DNA from: Phlyctochytrium arcticum
Lineage: Eukaryota > Chytridiomycota > Chytridiomycetes > Chytridiales > Chytridiaceae
DNA: 64,000 nucleotides
Assembly (NCBI GenBank): GCA_025602905.1
Contig: JAHLKI010000005.1
Span: 186,001 to 250,000 of the forward strand
Reading direction: 5' to 3'
Position numbers and translations under genes: made by a program. Positions 1 to 9,718 of this stretch are shown here, piece after piece. Positions within the stretch are counted from its first letter, which is position 1; each line of letters opens with the position of its first letter. A model generated the notes under the pieces. It had not been told where the DNA came from, ran no database searches, and saw only the letters and a list, made by a program, of their open reading frames with translations.

Positions 1-3000
1 ACGAACCTTGCCCCCCATCGTCAAGCCTTGGAAGAGGGGCTTGACTGGTACAAACCTCAAAATGAGCAATCTCGAAAGAAGTTGGAAACAAGAGGTGAAA
101 AGCCTAAAGTTGCTTTTATCAAGAAAGTCAGTGCTTTGATCAATCTGGACGAACTACAATGCGAGGGAATACTGGAGAACTGTATCAAGGATGACCTGGA
201 AGCTCCGGCGTCCAAACGACGGATAGATTGGTCAAATATGAAGCAAATCAACTATGACGATGAGGCATTAGTGACTGCACTACAATTGCATTATCTCAAT
301 GAACGAGAGGAGACTCTTTTTGCCCTGGCCGCTCTCATTAGAGCGTCAGATGATGAAGGACACCGCTACTCCCATTTAGTCCGCGCCATGGTCGAGTCTA
401 TGTTCACATCTGAGGAGCCAGCAACGGATTGGGCTGAGCGATTATACAAACAGCTCAATAGTGCAATACATCGGAAGCTTCCTAAAGAGGTGGCGAATCA
501 CCCGGAATGGGCAACAACATGGGCGAAGCAATATGTCAAGGAGCAAGGTCTGCTTTTGCAGATTACATTCTTGGTTTTCTACAGTGTGCTGCCGTGCCCG
601 CCTGAATTGGCCTCCAAGTTTGTGACCCTCATCATAGAAGATTTCAATTTTGGGAAAGAACAGGTCAATGCGGCCCACTTCAACAAGGAAACGATTGGCA
701 TGCTCAAGGGTTTAGAAGATCTATGCGTCCTTCTTACGCTGGAAGTTCTACGATTAAACGAGTTTATGGACGCGGATGACGCTGTCGAGGCCTTGCAAGT
801 GCATTCGTCCGTTGATTTGCTTGCTATTTCTCAGGTCATCGAGCGCCGTGGTAAATCACAACGCAGCCCATTGGATCCGCTAGGGCCTGTTATGTTGGCA
901 TGGGGCGTGTTACTTTCCACTTTGTGCCCGGAGCTAGAGAAGTCTCCGGACAGCGCATCTGTCCACTTCCTGGACTGGATTACAGCCGAATCCACAAATT
1001 CCATGAGGAACCCACACATGCTTATCCAGGTAGCTTACGTGCAATACCAGGCCGTTCCCTTCCTTCTGAACGCTTTACAAGGCACTCTGAGTGCTGACGA
1101 AAATGTCGCATTGGGCTACAAGAGTGTCATAAAAGATGTTCTACTTTTGCTGTTACAAGTTGTTCAGGATCCCCTGATTTTGCCGCAGAGGAACATTTTC
1201 TTGCAATGTTTGACTGTGGTGTTTGAGAATGAAGGACAATTGGCAATCGAATGGTGGGAGCACGATTACGAGATTCCCGAAAGGAGATTGCTACTTGACG
1301 CGGCACGGAACGTGTTTCCCTTGGACACTAGCCAGCTCGTACGCTTTTTGACTTCTTTAACAAGTTGTTCTCGCTCATCTACGTATGTTTTCCGGTACAT
1401 GAAAGAGCTCAACACACTGGCAGATTATTTGAGGTCCGAAGATTATTCAGAAGATCCTTTCGCACCCGCGGGCGACGTCTTTACCTGGCGAGGAAATGAC
1501 AAGAGTTTGGTGATGAGTGCCCAAAATTTTCCTTTCATCATCCCAAACGGCACCACCGCCCAGCAAATCAACTTGGAACCTCCAATCGCTTTGGTTGCGT
1601 ACCACTATTCGGGTTGGAAAATGTGCCTGAGCTTGTTGGATTCATTCGTGCATGGGTCTGGAAACCCAGAGTCGCTGACGGCTGTGCACATACATGGATC
1701 ACCAGAAGCCGCCACGCATGTTTTGACCTTGTTCCAAAAGATCTTCGAGCATGCTGACGATGCACTCATCCTTGATATATTGGAACATTTGAAAGAAGTA
1801 TACCCGAACAACACATACTGGAAAGACAATATTTCGGAGAGTTTCGTGGGACTGGTCTGTCAAGTGCTCAATCGTGCATGCACACTGACGGTTCCAAACA
1901 TTGAGCTACTCACAATATCGATGTCGTGCCTCTCCTCATTACTCAAGTATTTCCCCGATGCCGTCTGGAAGCACCTTCGGGCAGAGGTCCTTTTCCCCCG
2001 CCACTCCATCTCTCCATGGAACAACTCTTTTCCTGCTAATAGCTACATGGAAGAGGCCGTTCTACCCATTGAAGTTGCCAGTGGCCGCTACTCCACAATT
2101 ATATCGTTCCTTGACTTCGTTTCCGCTTTAATTCATGATGCTCAGTCACAAAGGATAGTCGATGAACGGTCTTCACAATTGGAAACCACAATGGAAACAC
2201 AATTTTGGTCTGCAAAGCGCGATCCTAAACTGATGGATGCGTTTGACTCTCAGATGGGCGGTCCTGAAAGTCGCAAAGTTCTAGAAGACCGGCTGCGGAA
2301 GAAGCAGAAATTGAAAGAAGCTTCTGTTCTGAAATCAGAGATGCTATTCTCTGCTATCGCCTACATCCACAGTGAGATTTTGCCAAAGCACACATCATGG
2401 AGATATGTCAGGATCCACGACAAGTACAAGATTGGTCTGCAGATATTGCAGATATTCAACCAGATAATGAGTGACTCTACATGGCTGTCTGAGAAAAACT
2501 CGAGTCGGACAGCGCAAATGGTTGATTTCGGCGCAGTGCAGAACTATCTAATGCAGAGTTATCTGGTCGATGGAAGTGTCTATCAGATTATGCCGTTGGT
2601 GGGCTTTGTTTCCATCGGGAATGATGTTCCAATGCAGTTTCACCGCGAATCAAAAACAAAAACTGCTAGGCTTGTCGAGGAATGCATTGAGAATGCATTG
2701 CTTTTCATAAAATCTCTACTGAAGCTGCGAAAGATCAAGAACGTTGGCGTTTCACTACTAGAACGCGCCCTTCTGGACAGAACAATTGAACACCGGGAGC
2801 AACGATGCGGGGTCGAACTGGTCCAAGTTTTGGGCCGATATATTACCTATGAAAACTATCGCTCTCTTCCTCTGTTGGCCATTGAGGTGCTTTCCCTTCT
2901 TTGCGCAGTTGCTGCAGACTGGCAACCTCGACCACCATCATTTGCAGGATATTTCGGATTGGACGCTTACGCCTTTACAAAATCTTTGACCAAATTATTA

Positions 3001-5850
3001 GAGCGGAACAAGAACTCGCCACTGATATTTGAAGAGCTTCAGACGGCTCTTTACAACTTTGTAACACTCGTGGTAGCGACGCAGCCAGGGTTGGGTGCCA
3101 TCCTCATGACAGGAGAATCCTCGCGTCCTGTGTTCCCGATATCTCGAGACGACAAGCGTGATTCACTGGAAGTTCTAACTGGATCGGATGATTCATCGAG
3201 TGTCTCCGTTCTGACCCCAATTATGGATCTTCTTACATCATGGAAGCAAGCTCTCGGCCTGCAACCCACAACATTACCCGCTGCGATGCGTCTACTCGAC
3301 GCCTTATGGCAAAATGCACCGCAATACATTTCCATCTTGGACAAAGTGCGCTCGAACAACCAATTCTGGGCGTGTGTGTGTGACATTTTCGCTGATAATA
3401 CCGCCACTCCCACAGAAGAGGAAATGCAAAGAATGTCTCTGATTGAAAGGGGTCACGCTGTGCGACGCATTGCTTACGGACAACAGGTTCGAACGTACGC
3501 CTTGCGCATTTTGGCGTTCGAGCTGCATTTCACACAGGCTACTCGGATCAACCCGGGAACATTGAAAGCAGTCAAGCAGGTGCTGCATGGTGGTAATGAT
3601 GGGAAAGGCATCCCCATGTTCACTGATAACTCACGGATGCCGTATAAGCCGGAATTGGTGGCAACTGCCCTGGAACTATCGGCCGAGCTTCCTATCGTGA
3701 TTGACCTTTCCACATATCGTACACAAAGCTGGTCAGATGATTTCGACGTCGATCTCCAATTTGGAAATAGTTACATTTACGATTTGGATTTATTGGAAAA
3801 TAAGGTTCTCGGCAAGAACGAGACTCGGCCGGTCAGCATGGAGGACTCTAATCAGGAGACTATTGATGAATTTCTTGCCGCCGTATCAGACGTAAATCTG
3901 AACAGATCACTGACTGATGCGCATATCTCGCTTGTCAAAGCTTGGAAAAAGTTTCTTATAGTCTTGACAACTCGCGAGCATCTTAGCTCAAAAGTATCTA
4001 AGGGGTCTAAGGCATCAGAATTGTGCATTAGCTCATCCGATATCAATGGCCTAATCCGTCGATTGACGGATATTTTGACGGAAGAACACAGCGAAGAGGC
4101 ATTAAACATTGCGTACCGGGCAGAAATTAGTGACTTGTTGCTGTTCCTTGTTTCTGCATGGGCTGAGATCGATGCAACCAAGGGTGACAAAAATCTCCTT
4201 TCTGCGGCAGGAGTACTATCGCGGTTGCTGGCTAGCATGTGTACTGAGCATTTTGAGCTGGGTCCTCCTGGATACTTTTCTCAACACATTTTTCACAAGC
4301 ATATTCTTACCGCCATAGCCATTTCCTTAAAGGTCCTGAGGAAGCAAGCCGACTTATCTGTCACGGAACAGAGTGAGGTGTTCCGGGCTCTTCAAGACTT
4401 GTTGCCTGTCATGTGTAAAGGTCTATCCTTGGTGTTGCGCGGTCTGGATGCGAATTTCAAGAATGTCATTCGGAATAAAGAAACCAGAACTTTGGTTGTC
4501 TGCTTCACAGAGCTCGTGAAGCTGAATGACAAGAGCCATGCCGCTACGACCATTGCCATTATTGAACGGCACGGATTGTTTCCTTTGCTAATTGCGACCT
4601 TTCAAAAATCGCTCTCGATACCATTGGAGGAGCAACCCATCTTTGCGGACGATCTCATGGGCATGTTCTTGGCTTTATCAGAAATGCCGTTGGGAGCGGA
4701 TCGGTTGGCAGAGGAAGGGACCTTGATCAGCTTCACCAGCAATTCTTTCACGCCATTTTTGATGGAAAGTGACGATCCACCCGAGTCATGGCATCATATC
4801 TGGTGTCAAATGTTGTCGGTGGTAACCACGATATGTCAGAATGTGACCAAGAAATCCCTTGTGCTGCAGGAGGCTGCGGGATTCGTGAAAATATACCAAC
4901 AACAGATTTTCAGCAATCTCTGGAAAGCTGTTCGGGCCGAGCTGGATTTCGTGCGCCTGAGCGAGACACTGCGCATCACTCAACTGTTTTTTGTGCTCGC
5001 CGCCTCTTCTGATTGCCCGTCAGTCTCGGAGAGTTCATATGAATATCTTTCAGGCACCCTTTCGGGCTATGAGACGTTAGCTCTGGAAATTCTCGCCCAC
5101 TTTGTGTACTTGTTTGATCACCCACAAGAAATGCTCAGTCTGATACATACCTCCTCTTTCGACAATGAAAAGTCTCGAATACAAGCAAGTAGTTCCAAGG
5201 GAGGATCTTCAGGCACATCACGGAATCAATCGGAACAAAACGGAAACGCCTCCAGCGATGAAACAGAATCATCGTCAGCAGATACTCTAGCCTACCGAAA
5301 GATATGTCACATGGTCTTCCTTATCATTCGCAACATACTGGTTCATATGCGAAAGGTTACAAATACCGATGGATTTATTGCTGGGGGACGAGGTAGCGGA
5401 CAAGTCTCCAACTCTGTGTTCCGGGCGACCATGGCATCAATGGCAGGCGAAGTGGCCACGATTGGTATGCTGTTTGATGCCTTGAAGCAAGCAACGACAA
5501 TTTGGCAAGCACGACTCGAGTTTCTTCAAAAAGAGCAAATCGAGGGCTACAAACGGCCTGTGGCTCTTCTTGCCCAGTCTGACCCCAGCGTGCCAATCCT
5601 GGATGAAGCAGCATTTGTCATTGAGTCTGCGTTGGCACTGGTCACTACTCAAATTGCCCTGTGCAAGAAAAGCATAGAAGACAAGGATCAGCTCAAGGAA
5701 CTCATATCGGAGCTGGATCCAGCATTTGCCCAAGTCGACGCCATGATGAACTCGGAAGAGAATGCGGCTCGGTTTGGGGAGAAGTTCCAATCCTTCTTTC
5801 GGGTTTTGCTGGACTTTCGCATAAACATATTTAGTATGCGAAGTCAGTAG
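1..5850 (+). CDS. NUP192: Nucleoporin Nup192/Nup205, inner-ring scaffold of the nuclear pore (5' end outside window)
   Basis: One uninterrupted reading frame runs from the first base of the window to the TAG at 5848-5850, about 1950 codons. It has no start codon near its beginning and is open to the left edge, so the N-terminus lies outside. The predicted protein is almost wholly alpha-helical, as expected of the Nup192/Nup205/Nup188 solenoid scaffold of the pore inner ring. The early part (about residues 40-600) resembles the Nup192 N-terminal domain, with a helical repeat body after it. Ser-rich low-complexity sequence near residues 1715-1750 precedes the last helices. The length is close to that usual for Nup205 (about 2000 aa). 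The lack of introns over 5.8 kb contrasts with most neighbours. The family call rests on overall similarity rather than a catalytic motif, because this is a structural protein. Confidence 0.88.
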   Translation, partial: TNLAPHRQALEEGLDWYKPQNEQSRKKLETRGEKPKVAFIKKVSALINLDELQCEGILENCIKDDLEAPASKRRIDWSNMKQINYDDEALVTALQLHYLNEREETLFALAALIRASDDEGHRYSHLVRAMVESMFTSEEPATDWAERLYKQLNSAIHRKLPKEVANHPEWATTWAKQYVKEQGLLLQITFLVFYSVLPCPPELASKFVTLIIEDFNFGKEQVNAAHFNKETIGMLKGLEDLCVLLTLEVLRLNEFMDADDAVEALQVHSSVDLLAISQVIERRGKSQRSPLDPLGPVMLAWGVLLSTLCPELEKSPDSASVHFLDWITAESTNSMRNPHMLIQVAYVQYQAVPFLLNALQGTLSADENVALGYKSVIKDVLLLLLQVVQDPLILPQRNIFLQCLTVVFENEGQLAIEWWEHDYEIPERRLLLDAARNVFPLDTSQLVRFLTSLTSCSRSSTYVFRYMKELNTLADYLRSEDYSEDPFAPAGDVFTWRGNDKSLVMSAQNFPFIIPNGTTAQQINLEPPIALVAYHYSGWKMCLSLLDSFVHGSGNPESLTAVHIHGSPEAATHVLTLFQKIFEHADDALILDILEHLKEVYPNNTYWKDNISESFVGLVCQVLNRACTLTVPNIELLTISMSCLSSLLKYFPDAVWKHLRAEVLFPRHSISPWNNSFPANSYMEEAVLPIEVASGRYSTIISFLDFVSALIHDAQSQRIVDERSSQLETTMETQFWSAKRDPKLMDAFDSQMGGPESRKVLEDRLRKKQKLKEASVLKSEMLFSAIAYIHSEILPKHTSWRYVRIHDKYKIGLQILQIFNQIMSDSTWLSEKNSSRTAQMVDFGAVQNYLMQSYLVDGSVYQIMPLVGFVSIGNDVPMQFHRESKTKTARLVEECIENALLFIKSLLKLRKIKNVGVSLLERALLDRTIEHREQRCGVELVQVLGRYITYENYRSLPLLAIEVLSLLCAVAADWQPRPPSFAGYFGLDAYAFTKSLTKLLERNKNSPLIFEELQTALYNFVTLVVATQPGLGAILMTGESSRPVFPISRDDKRDSLEVLTGSDDSSSVSVLTPIMDLLTSWKQALGLQPTTLPAAMRLLDALWQNAPQYISILDKVRSNNQFWACVCDIFADNTATPTEEEMQRMSLIERGHAVRRIAYGQQVRTYALRILAFELHFTQATRINPGTLKAVKQVLHGGNDGKGIPMFTDNSRMPYKPELVATALELSAELPIVIDLSTYRTQSWSDDFDVDLQFGNSYIYDLDLLENKVLGKNETRPVSMEDSNQETIDEFLAAVSDVNLNRSLTDAHISLVKAWKKFLIVLTTREHLSSKVSKGSKASELCISSSDINGLIRRLTDILTEEHSEEALNIAYRAEISDLLLFLVSAWAEIDATKGDKNLLSAAGVLSRLLASMCTEHFELGPPGYFSQHIFHKHILTAIAISLKVLRKQADLSVTEQSEVFRALQDLLPVMCKGLSLVLRGLDANFKNVIRNKETRTLVVCFTELVKLNDKSHAATTIAIIERHGLFPLLIATFQKSLSIPLEEQPIFADDLMGMFLALSEMPLGADRLAEEGTLISFTSNSFTPFLMESDDPPESWHHIWCQMLSVVTTICQNVTKKSLVLQEAAGFVKIYQQQIFSNLWKAVRAELDFVRLSETLRITQLFFVLAASSDCPSVSESSYEYLSGTLSGYETLALEILAHFVYLFDHPQEMLSLIHTSSFDNEKSRIQASSSKGGSSGTSRNQSEQNGNASSDETESSSADTLAYRKICHMVFLIIRNILVHMRKVTNTDGFIAGGRGSGQVSNSVFRATMASMAGEVATIGMLFDALKQATTIWQARLEFLQKEQIEGYKRPVALLAQSDPSVPILDEAAFVIESALALVTTQIALCKKSIEDKDQLKELISELDPAFAQVDAMMNSEENAARFGEKFQSFFRVLLDFRINIFSMRSQ

Positions 5851-6190
5851 ACGTGTGGAGATCATTTTTTGTAGATTTTTCCTTTTGCCACATATTTAAA
5901 ATATTGAGAAAGTGCGTTGATGCCCCATAATATGATGTGAATGTCCCCCTCTCTTGAAATTTTTTATACCATGGGAAGTTGTATTGCTGCCGGCTGCATC
6001 ACACAATGTTTGTCAACACTCGCTTTCCACTTAGTCTTGCGGCTTACCCTACACTTGCAACATAGCCGTCAAGCCTCATACAGTTAGGAAAATACATAAT
6101 TGTAAAATTGGTTGTGATTCAGTAAAGAAATGTAAATGATTTATCACACGGGATTATGTACGTTGTTTTTAGCCCAAGGATCTCATGGGA
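5851..6190. other. Convergent intergenic spacer
   Basis: These 340 bp separate the ends of two convergent genes. The sequence is AT-rich with T runs, as expected of overlapping 3' UTRs and polyadenylation regions. I saw no gene or repeat here. Confidence 0.6.
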
Positions 6191-7503
6191 TTAAAATCCC
6201 CTGTCGGCCAACTTTGTTACAAGGCGCAGGTAAAACCCGACCGAGTCAAAAGAAGTACCGCCGGAAACCCGAGACAACGCGGCTTTTATTGGTGACCTTG
6301 GTGGAATCAGTTGCCAGTGATCGGCGTCCAATGTTCCAAGAAACTCCCCCCACCGCGCGCTATCGAGCGAAACGAGGCCGTCATTTTCCCCTTCCTTTTG
6401 ACGCACGACCCGCCAGGAAAAGTGTAATGGGGACAAGACAGAGACATCTGAGACTGCGGCGTACGAGGAGTAGTAGATTCGTGGGTCATCCGGCGTTAGT
6501 TCGTTAAATGCAGCGCAGTACTCCCGGGTCAGGTTGGCAAAGCCGGGCGAATCTATGGGGGCACATATCGCCCGAACCAGCGGGTGTGCACGCCTTATAG
6601 TTTCGCGTTCAGAAGAGGACAATAATGGAGACGTCGGATGCGCCACACTAAGATGCTTTGCGACGACATCGTCGACTTGTTTACTGACATAGTCTTGCAG
6701 TACACCAAGGCCCATGGCATCTCGACACCAATCCATAAAGGAGCTTCCGCGATGCGGAGTGGCGACTGTGGTCACGGAATTTATCGAAAAGCCAGAGTAA
6801 GGCAAATGGCTGATGAGGTACCGGCAATCCAGCCCACCCTAAAGTGAAAATTAAACAGCGGTTAGTTTGCTTGAGGATGGGAAAGCATGCTGATTTGCGA
6901 CCTACCATTGAATGTGCCACTAGATTGACTCGCTGTCCTTCCATGTTACGCTCCAGGAATGTACGAAGCTCGAAAGCTCTCGTCTTGAGTGCTGCAACCG
7001 TACCCACTCGTGCGACGGCTATATTACATCCCAAATCCCGCAGTGCATCCTTAACATTCCTCCAGTAGTGAATTTGAAGTGCCGGAAAAGCCCCGGGACC
7101 TGTTTTTTGCCATTTCATATCAGCATCTTATCATTCTGATTGTCGGGACTTTAGGCTTACCAAGGACATCGAAACCAAACAGACCATGGCAGAGTACAAC
7201 TGGGTCCTTGGGAGCTCGAAAGTCCTCTTTTGAAATCAGGCCCAAATGAGCGCGGCGGGAATGGTGGTTTGACAAGCCCCAAGGAAAGATGGTTGTTGCT
7301 GATGTTGAAGAAGCCCCCTGTTCGGGGTGGGACTTTGACTTGGCCGATAGCGGAGTGAGCTTAGGATCTGCGGTTGCTGAAGATGGTTTGCGAAAGGATA
7401 TCGACGGGCTCGGTATCCGCAAGTTCTCCGTCCCGAGGCGAAAAACGAATCCGAGCCATTGTAGAGGTGAACGTTGTCTCCAGAAAGATGTAACGCTATG
7501 CAT
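6191..7503 (-). CDS. Alpha/beta-hydrolase triacylglycerol lipase, possibly mitochondrial
   Basis: Three exons, 7503-7161, 7099-6906 and 6838-6191, total 1185 nt and encode 394 aa; both introns have GT-AG ends. The protein has the lipase oxyanion-hole region VVLCHGLFGFD. The nucleophile elbow AHSMGG is split by intron 2, between Met and Gly. An ATPHRGS motif follows. The candidate catalytic Asp is in GENDGLVS and the candidate His in LDADHW near the C-terminus, so the triad is complete. The start is the ATG at 7503; an upstream GTG in the same frame is not a likely eukaryotic start. The first 40 residues are rich in Arg, Ser and aromatics with few acids, compatible with a mitochondrial presequence, but this is inference. 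The likely activity is acylglycerol or ester hydrolysis; the substrate cannot be read from sequence. Confidence 0.85.
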
Positions 7504-7984
7504 GTTTTTTGTTCCCACAGCGTACGAATGCCGGGTGATTGCCAAAAAGGCCACAGTTCAAATATGAGGCCTGTCATATGAGTTGACGTCGCACGGCGGG
7601 CGAGGCGGCACAGCCATGGCATGACAGTGCTGCGCCATGTGTGTCAGCAGTTACTCTGGCCAATAACGTGGGAACGTTGCCGTTGCGCTGGCCAGGAGCA
7701 GCTGTTTCTATAAAGGCCCGGTCGGGGGTATCCTTCCGCCGTGTCTGACCGACTCAAGACACTTCCCCATCATTTGCTGGAAGATGAGCACATGTGGTGA
7801 ACGCCTGGATATCCAGCACGGCCAATGAACAAAAACCTGATTGTTGGCTCGTACACGTAGCAGAGGCCATATATGTCCATTGAAGCCAGTAGCGACTTGA
7901 TGGTCTTTCTAATATAACTGTGTGTGCCGCGAAAGGGCATCTTACACTTAGCAGTCGAAACATGGAGCATCTGACCCATCGCTC
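7504..7984. other. Intergenic region, nothing firmly assigned
   Basis: This 481-bp stretch lies between the lipase start and the MYND-family remnant. A TATAAAG-like motif occurs near 7711. A short minus-strand open frame at 7979-7770 reads like a degraded protein fragment but matches nothing I recognise. Confidence 0.5.
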
Positions 7985-8395
7985 ATGGATCTCAAGAATT
8001 GGACTGTCGGACTGATGCCCGATAAATCAAGAGTCTACAAGCGGTTTATTGATAGTTACCGGTGACGAGTTGAAGATGAGTACGTGTTTGCGCGCATCAA
8101 TCGTGGATTGTATACCCCTGAGGGGACCAAAGATCCGACCATCCCGTTCAACGACTTTAACAAATATATCAAGAAGGCCGAAGACAAAAAGATGTTTGCG
8201 AGTTGGTGGAGTTCTGAAGATACCAAGGCCATGCTCAAGATGGCCATGTCGGACGAATGGGCCGACATCAACTATGTGGTGGAGAAGAGTGATGTCACGA
8301 AGCATTACGGGTATCTTTCCCTGGAACATATGAACCTACGGGGTCTTGCCGAGACGATCGAAGGTAGAAATATTCTTAGAGGGTGCAACTTTTGA
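7985..8395 (+). pseudogene. Remnant of a MYND zinc-finger family protein, C-terminal part, with in-frame TGA
   Basis: From the ATG at 7985 a frame reads NWTVGLMPDKSRVYKR and FIDSYR, then meets TGA at 8063-8065. The same frame continues as RVEDEYVF and runs on through SWWSSEDTK and WADINYVVEKSDVTKHYG to a stop at 8395. These blocks recall the conserved region of fungal MYND-finger proteins, where the position of the stop normally holds a hydrophobic residue in a YRxRVEDEY motif. The zinc finger itself is absent upstream in all three forward frames. The C-terminus diverges after the LAE segment. No intron of usable size could remove the stop, so I call a pseudogene fragment. The family assignment is from recalled motif similarity and is moderately secure. 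Confidence 0.55.
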
Positions 8396-9386
8396 TCCTT
8401 TCTGTAGTATCGATGTTTGGCAACTTCGGGTATACATGCCTCATTCGCACGCCGCCAGTTAACGAGGACCCGGTGTAATATTTATAGTTTTAGATTTTTC
8501 CTTAACATATCTGCGGGCGTGCTGTATATTTAAAATAAAGTATACATCTTTGTGCATATTTACTACGTTGCGCGCAATCCAAACAGAGGGAACATTTCCT
8601 CCAGACCAATGTAATTAACGGCGACATAGTGAATGGCCGTTTTTCAGTATTGACTATCTTCCGGGAGCTTTTGGCGTGTCCCCGCAAGTTACTTACTCCC
8701 CAAGGGTTGATAGTGCGGGAAGAGAGTTTGATTGCAGGGACTTAATGTTGACTATACAGAAGCGACCATTGAAAGAATATGGTGCAGAACAAGGCCGAAT
8801 ACAAGTGACGCTCTCCGGGAATCAACATTTCAAGCTCAGACCTATACAAAGCAGCCGTCCCTGCCAGCCTGGCGACCTTCTCGCAGTTCCCCTCGTACCT
8901 CGTGGATGTCCTCGCAGTGCAGGTCAATTTTTACACATTTACAGGACACTAGCGCGAAGTTTTCCAGTTAGAAAATTGGCTGTTGTTCTCGTGCAATCGG
9001 CATAACCAGCTTGATTGACAATGTAGAAACTGCATGAGCACTTTTTCAAGACGCATTATACATGATAGGTCCCCAAAGTATCACTGCTGATGAGCCCCAA
9101 ACTCGAAATAGTGTGAGCCCACAAGATACTGCCACTATACTCGAGTAGATACAGGATACGGGCCTGAAATGGCAGGTGGAATAGTGTTATCTTGGCCCAG
9201 CCCTTCTCGGGATACCCCCTGGGCCTGTGGGAGGGCAGTTGCATTGGGCTGATTGCGCAGCTCGAACGCGTGACATTATTTGCTTAGGTAATCCAGCTGA
9301 CCGCGCTCCGCGTGATGAGCCTGCGAAATGGCGGCGGTTGTTTGGGGCATGTTTGGTTTTGCCAGCGACGCGCAAAGGAGGGGGCA
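8396..9386. other. Intergenic region upstream of the fungalysin gene
   Basis: About 1 kb with several overlapping short frames, none with recognisable protein character or intron signals. It probably holds upstream control sequence for the protease gene. Nothing else can be supported. Confidence 0.5.
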
Positions 9387-9393
9387 TATAAAA
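9387..9393 (+). promoter_or_regulatory. TATA box of the fungalysin gene
   Basis: A TATAAAA motif lies in a G-rich setting, followed by a C-rich tract and then a pyrimidine-rich stretch suited to transcription initiation. It is about 120 bp upstream of the first of two candidate leader splice donors. Confidence 0.6.
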
Positions 9394-9515
9394 GCAGCGA
9401 CCACCGCCCCCCCCGCCGCTCCCGTCCACCGTCGTGGTGCATTCAAGTTTCTTCATCACTATCCTCGTCTCTTAAATCCAACTTTTATCCTTACCACGGT
9501 CCATTGAATTGTTGA

Positions 9516-9718
9516 ATGTAAGGACGTCGAATTGCCGTTGTCTCGACGCAGTTTGTCGCTAACGTTGCAGTTTTCCTTCTATAGTTTGCTTGTTCCTGCC
9601 CCTCCAATCCAAATTACGTTCTAACCAAGGTCAAGTAGTCAATCAGCTCGAATGTAAGGACGGTGCAAGGCCTTGTCGCGTCCTTCCTGAAACTAATGTT
9701 TATCTTTGGGAAATACAG
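9516..9718 (+). promoter_or_regulatory. Fungalysin 5' leader with duplicated splice donor and possible split start codon
   Basis: The 13-mer GAATGTAAGGACG occurs twice, at 9514-9526 and 9651-9663 (each within a base). In each copy GTAAGG can serve as a splice donor after GAAT, and each unspliced copy also reads ATG-TAA, a start-stop pair. A branch-point-like CTAAT near 9693 and a CAG acceptor ending at 9718 follow. Splicing either donor to that acceptor joins AT to G and creates an ATG in frame with the protease signal peptide. The first donor can instead pair with the acceptor ending at 9570, which has a nearby CTAAC. Confidence 0.45.

Noticed and set aside
6136..6507. 123-codon plus-strand frame
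   Set aside because: It is antisense to the well-supported lipase exon 3.
7770..7979. 69-codon minus-strand frame with an FLFIGRAGYPGVHHM segment
   Set aside because: It looks protein-like but has no extension or recognised family; it could be a gene fossil, and evidence is too thin to list.
9080..9160. Hammerhead-ribozyme-like core: CTGATGA at 9087, GAAA at 9105, and ATAGTG/CACTAT arms
   Set aside because: The stem II segment between the core blocks cannot form more than one or two pairs, and stem I pairing next to the core is broken. A covariance-model search would be needed; as read it is chance.
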